A DNA stretch of 60,000 bases, from contig CM035352.1 in assembly GCA_020137815.1 (NCBI GenBank), forward strand, positions 4,458,498 to 4,518,497, read 5' to 3'. Below, in pieces: positions 56,101 to 60,000 of the stretch. The notes under the pieces are model-generated. The model searched no databases and was not told the origin of the DNA. It worked only from the letters and a program-made list of their open reading frames with translations. The stretch is from Hormiphora californensis. Lineage: Eukaryota; Ctenophora; Tentaculata; Cydippida; Pleurobrachiidae. The position numbers were made by a program, and so were the translations under genes. Numbering within the stretch: position 1 is the first letter of the stretch; each line of letters begins with the position of its first letter.

Positions 56101-57127
56101 AAGATTGTTGTGAGGGAAGTTTTTTATTTTTCTTCCAACAAGTGCGGTCGACCCTTCCCATTGGGGTGACCCCTTTTAAGAAATAGAAATAAAATTTTGG
56201 GAATGAAACCGTTTAATCAAGAAAGGGATGAAAGAGGGAGAATACTAGCATAAGTTAGTGTTTTTAAAAAATTTGAGGACGGGGAAATTTACTCGTCTTT
56301 TTGTAAACAGTTTCACGCGGAAATTTACTCTCTTCTTCCCAATCCTTTTTAAAGGGAGGTCCTGGGTTAGAGAAAAGATTTTAGGAGAAGAAGCTGAGGA
56401 TATTTTGGAAGAGGGGATGGAGAGAGAAAGATAGAGATAGAGAGATAGATGGATAGATAGAGGGGGAGATAGCGGTAGCGATAGAGGGAGAGAGAGAGAA
56501 ATAGAGAGAGGGAGAACATACTTCCAGGCTTGTTGAATAAACAGATAACTGCGAGGAAGCAACAGAGTTTACTGAGCCGTGGCTATCTGACTTCTTCAAT
56601 TTAGATCCACTTCTGTAAGGGGAGGTCCTGAAGGGATAGAGAACAAGTGATTAAACATGATGCAATGAAGGCCGTGTAGGGCTATTACTCTTTTACGGGG
56701 CGCGGTGAGAGAGGGCAAGATATTACACCATGTATTGGACATGTGCGTGTGTAAAACAGCACTGTGTATATTCCTTACCCTCTAGTTAGACTGGAAGTAC
56801 TAGCACCACTTACCCTCTAGTTAGACTGGAAGTACTAGCACCACTTACCCTCTAGTAAGACTGGAAGTACTAGCACCACTTACCCTCTAGTTAGACTGGA
56901 AGTACTAGCACCACTTACCCTCTAGTAAGACTGGAAGTACTAGCACCACTACCACTCTTCTTGACCCTACAACTGGTAGTGGGTCGGCCTGGTCCAGTGC
57001 TGGGTGGTCGGTTGCTCACTGCATAGGGAGATTTCGGGGGTCGAGTCTTCTTCTTCTTGTTTAGTATGCCATCCAAGTATTCTGATACGATACTCTCCTC
57101 TAGGGTTGTACACCATGTACGCGACAT
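50141..57127 (-). CDS. DCDC1: DCDC1-like doublecortin and ricin-type lectin protein
   Basis: Six exons: 57127-56919, 56627-56522, 55129-54713, 54474-54240, 54116-53976 and a 3.4-kb last exon 53546-50141, about 1500 residues. Doublecortin (ubiquitin-like, microtubule-binding) repeats are recognised by VTVFRNGDYRSPVLI, VNVHVNGRDIEPKTVVL with ILYLSSGEALRNI, TRLFSASGEELISL with EVFVSCGGEF, and ITRNGDYKSQPIRVVV. Ricin-lectin-like stretches (QWTATKDGNFVC, QKWRYDETTGHLIA) lie between them. KGPLWAVKGPGE and KTFCST match positions conserved in vertebrate DCDC1, a midbody/microtubule protein. Exon 4 is coiled coil. The last exon changes reading frame near 52740-52790, so it carries a one-base shift or assembly error. 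ATG 57127 lies 7 nt after a CCTCAATATAG acceptor. Confidence 0.8.
54661..54707. promoter_or_regulatory. Three CRE palindromes in 47 bp
   Basis: TGACGTCA occurs at 54661-54668, 54677-54684 and 54700-54707 at the 5' end of a DCDC1 intron. This is the full consensus for CREB/ATF dimers. It may instead be a local duplication. Confidence 0.4.
55140..56240. other. Anomalous G-rich, homopolymer-rich tract in a DCDC1 intron
   Basis: After a (GA)n/(GGGA)n start, the sequence is strongly G-rich on the plus strand with runs of G, T and A of unusual length (for example GGGGGGGGG near 55711). It does not resemble the rest of the window and encodes only low-complexity ORFs. It may be low-quality or misassembled sequence, or a genuine G-rich expansion. 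Confidence 0.7.
56774..56948. repeat. 35-bp minisatellite spanning an exon end and donor, 5 copies
   Basis: CTTACCCTCTAG begins at 56774, 56809, 56844, 56879 and 56914. On the minus strand each unit is the end of DCDC1 exon 1 (coding STSSLTRG) plus GTAAGT donor. The 56914 unit is the real boundary. Confidence 0.95.
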
Positions 57128-57340
57128 GGGAGAGCTATATTGAGGAAGGGTGAGTATTAGAGATTGGGGCAGGTACGCGACATGGGAGAGCTATATTGAG
57201 GAAGGGTGATTATTAGAGATTGGGGCATGTACGCGACATGGGAGAGCCATTGATGAAGAGGGGTGGGTATTAGAAATTGGGTGGGTGTTATATCTGAATG
57301 GGGCATGAACGCGACATCGAGGAAGCTAAATCGAGGAAGG
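57119..57340. repeat. About 54-bp repeat spanning the DCDC1 start and its acceptor, 3-4 copies
   Basis: GTACGCGACATGGGAGAGC occurs at 57119, 57173 and 57228, with a degenerate copy near 57306. On the minus strand each intact copy contains CCTCAATATAG, CTCTCCC, ATG and TCGCGTAC; the first is the real DCDC1 start, the others duplicate both acceptor and start codon upstream. Confidence 0.85.
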
Positions 57341-57503
57341 GTGGTATAAGAGCTGAATGGGGCAGATAATCGTGAACAGCTGGGGACCGATATTAGGAGG
57401 GGGGATAGCAGAAATAATATTTTCCGTAACTGAACAAAAGTTGTCAAACAATTTACTCGAAATATAAACACAATTTAAAAACTAATGTACAAAATATCAA
57501 AAA

Positions 57504-58949
57504 CTAAGAACCAGCCTGTTGCAACATTTTCTCTCTCCAATCGAGGAACTCTTGATTAAAGACAGATCTGGGAGGACCGACAGCAGAGAATTTCCACAAC
57601 AAGTCATCCCTCTTCTCCTCTGTCTTCCTCTTTTTCTCAATCCCACCACCTACACCAGCTCTGGAATGTATTTTAGAGGCGAGGCTCTCCTCGGCAGTTT
57701 CTTCCCTCATTTCTTTACTGAGTGTTACCATGTCTTTAGAAATTGTGTCCAATTGGGACAAAGTTAGAGAGAATGTAGAACAGAAATCCTTCTGGCTAAC
57801 TTTTGATTTTGTTATCTGAAATGATTAGTATATTGGTAGATTGGTGGACGATAAATAACTTTCAGTTCATGTTAATTACATAATTACTTAATTATCCGAT
57901 GATTATTACCTTGGCGGCGGCTAACACTGCGGCACACTTGTACAGGGGGACCTCAAAATCCAATGGCTCATGGCCCATTTCAGCCTGGCGCTTGTTCAAC
58001 CGTGTTGAATAGTAGGCATGGATTTTAGATGCTCTTGGTGTCAAGCCACTACAAGTGAACTGTACTCCAAGCTGATCAAATCTGGGAAATAGTTTGGTGA
58101 AGAAGCATTCGATGTTTTATAAAGGAGCATTGAAAACAGTTTTATAAAGGAGCAACTGTTACTTTATGAAGATTCCACTATTGCTAGCACTTACGAGACA
58201 AGTGTTTTAACTTTGAGTAGCGATTCAACTACTGCATACGCTGTCTTATACTGTTTTTGTGGGATACCAGCAAGCTTTAGAAGGAATGGTTTTTCCAGGG
58301 ATAGGCGATTCTGTCGTGCAGCAAGCTCAATACAAATACAAACTTTAACCTGAAGAAATGAAATGATAGATGAGAAGAGTAGAGGCCGATAGAGAGAGAA
58401 TTATAGAGAGAGGGGAAGGGAGAGAGAAATAAATATAGAGAGAGAGAAGGAGAGAGATGTTGTAATTGTGTAATGTCCTAGTAGAGAAGATTGTAGTTGC
58501 TATGGCAACTTGAACAAATATGAAGAATAGAAACTGCACTCTTATCTATCGTGTGCCGTAGACCACAGCCATATTTGGCAATTACTTAGCGGACTATTTT
58601 AGAACTTAATGGTTGCTATAAGTGATAACCACGATTATAAGTGATAACCACGATTATAAGTGATAACGTCTATAAGTGATAACGTTTTACGTTTATGCTA
58701 CTTGGGTGACCTCACAACTTATAGAGTGTAACCATGGTTACCAATTGAAGTGTAACCCTGGTTACCAATTGGAGTGTAACCCCATGGTCACCTGTTGGTT
58801 CTTACCTGAGGGTGTTGGAGAGATGGATGATGAGTTCTCCCTCCTGCCGCACTTGTCAGTTGTCTATACAGCTGGCCAGCCCGCTCCGCTGCCTTGGTAG
58901 TTCCCAACTTCTTACAGAAGTTATCGATCATCTGTCTTTCTGCGTCCAT
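57504..58949 (-). CDS. ORC6: Origin recognition complex subunit 6
   Basis: Four exons, 58949-58806, 58349-58195, 58081-57910 and 57815-57504, give 260 residues (human ORC6 is 252). The N-terminal two thirds are two cyclin-box-like TFIIB-related folds: ICIELAARQNRL...PFLLKLAGIPQKQY and LGVQFTC...PLYKCAAVLAAAK. The C-terminal helix QEFLDWREKMLQQAGS corresponds to the conserved ORC6 tail that binds ORC3, preceded by a basic KKRKTEEKR. ORC6 helps load the MCM helicase at replication origins and acts in cytokinesis. The ATG is 1 nt after TTATATTATTGTTAG. It lies between TPX2 (577 bp upstream) and DCDC1 (377 bp downstream) on the same strand. Confidence 0.9.
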
Positions 58950-59525
58950 ACTAACAATAATATAAATGATATCACGTCTTTATAATACGAATGGGAGGGA
59001 GAGAGAGCTAGAATTAAACAAATCGAAGTCAAAAATTACTGGATAAAATGTAGAACTTGTCACTTGGTTTATGTCAAAATAATCGCAAAAAGTTGTATTC
59101 AGGCAAAATATATTAGTTTAGCACCACCATACTGACTAAACCTATCCAGTCGGATCTCGATTCACCGGCCGCACGATTTACCGGACAAAATCTTTTCCCC
59201 CGATCAGTGATCACCCCGGCAAATCTGAGTCTGACTGTACATAGGTTCTACTGTAATAATTCACTACTGCTATCAACTACTTCACTACTGTGCAATAAAA
59301 AGAGAAAGATTACTTGTATTGTCTGTTACACAATTTATAACTGAATTAATAAATTGGAAGATTCGAGGTAGTACCAAAGCGAGAAAATTGAAAACCCCAA
59401 CAAAATAGCGTTCTTCAAAACCAACTTGTCAAGTCCATAACAAACCAGCATGTGTCCGGCTGTTACCATGGTTACCCTTGTGACCTCAGGAAACGTTACC
59501 ATACCCATATCCTCCCTCACGGTTT
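58950..59525. other. Spacer between TPX2 and ORC6
   Basis: AT-rich non-coding sequence holding a degraded pogo-like MITE (59147-59237). No exon seen. Confidence 0.55.
59147..59237. mobile_element. Short pogo-like MITE remnant
   Basis: 91 bp from CAGTCGGATCTCGATTCACCGG to CCGGCAAATCTGAGTCTGACTG, inverted ends imperfect. TA follows the right end only. Same family as 34621-34790. Confidence 0.65.
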
Positions 59526-60000
59526 TCAGGAAATATCCTCGTACTCTTGTTTCTTGTATTCCCCAACCCTGTTAGCTCTGTGTACCAGCTTCTTTCGCAG
59601 TTCTGCCACTTCCTCCTCTTCTACCCTCTCTTTCTCAATGTCAGCTTGTTTCTGGAATAAAGGGATTTAGAGAAAGGGGAAGGTGTGATGCGATCTATAA
59701 AAACGTAGAGTTTGAGAAGGTGCAATCTTTAGAAAAAGTAAGGTTAGGGAAGGTGAGATGCGATTTTTGAAAAGGGAAGGTGCGATCTTTAGAATCACAC
59801 GTGTAGTTTTTATACCTTCATTAGTTCGTGATTTTGCCGTTGTTCCTGAAGTTCGATATCAAATTTCTTCCTCTCATTACCTCTCTTCTCACTATGCAAG
59901 TTGAACTCCTCCACTTTGCAATACCTGAGAAGGTGTGGCAGTTTCAGTAACTACTTTGGTCGCGATCAAAGAAAAGCTCATAATCGGATTGCTCTTCACG
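59526..60000 (-). CDS. TPX2: TPX2 microtubule nucleation factor, C-terminal end (partial)
   Basis: Two 3'-terminal exons, 59934-59816 and 59651-59526 (stop TGA 59526-59528), are in phase and continue off the window. They code FNLHSEKRGNERKKFD, a charged helix, then EEVAELRKKLVHRANRVGEY, matching the C-terminal TPX2 motif (EKRAKER...ELARLRRELVHKANPIRKY in vertebrates). TPX2 nucleates spindle microtubules and activates Aurora A. The motif normally reads ANPIRKY; here the proline is replaced (ANRVGEY). The rest of the gene lies beyond base 60000. Confidence 0.8.

Noticed and set aside
1-60000. rRNA and tRNA genes
   Set aside because: I scanned by eye for conserved rRNA blocks and tRNA T-loop motifs with matching stems and saw none; a covariance search was not possible here.

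Overview
The window is nuclear DNA from an animal. Genes are cut into many short GT-AG exons, several proteins are animal-type (myosin VI, ORC6, TPX2, a doublecortin-domain protein, a homeodomain protein, a CatSper subunit), and there is an intact LINE plus many MITEs and micro/minisatellites. Small introns, nested genes, very close same-strand genes and splice acceptors just before start codons suggest a marine invertebrate, possibly an early-branching lineage with spliced-leader trans-splicing. I cannot name the phylum from the sequence alone.

Layout: 1-555 (+) 3' end of an unrecognised gene; 2149-5777 (+) a small four-exon gene with a 0.94 kb foldback element in intron 1; 6064-12428 (-) a 14-exon CatSper epsilon/delta-like subunit, with a 54-residue membrane microprotein nested on the opposite strand in its first intron (11791-11955); 12730-16059 (-) a SIX6OS1-like synaptonemal-complex protein; about 16440-24832 (+) an intact LINE with two long overlapping ORFs; 26670-42961 (+) a complete 28-exon myosin VI gene, with a two-exon secreted-protein gene nested antisense in one intron (30984-31445) and a 1 kb Harbinger-like MITE in another; 39756-41283 and 43167-44779 two nearly identical inverted copies of a 1.5 kb composite repeat flanking the last three myosin VI exons; 45308-49517 (+) a LIM-class-like homeobox gene; then three same-strand (-) genes TPX2 (partial), ORC6 and DCDC1 from 60000 down to 50141.

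Functionally the neighbourhood leans toward cell division, germ line and sperm (TPX2 spindle assembly, ORC6 replication origin, SIX6OS1 meiosis, CatSper sperm channel); DCDC1 and myosin VI are cytoskeletal. The same-strand pairs SIX6OS1>CatSper and TPX2>ORC6>DCDC1 are separated by only about 300-580 bp and could be operons.

The most striking pattern is that many minisatellites sit on an exon/intron boundary: the repeated unit contains the exon edge plus its donor or acceptor. I found at least seven such cases, including an in-frame 24-nt duplicated mini-exon in myosin VI. A second notable item is a 74-bp hairpin-rich insertion with a 10-bp target duplication, proven by the empty site in the other copy of the inverted repeat. 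All exon models were built by hand from reading frame, splice consensus and phase; nothing was searched against a database.
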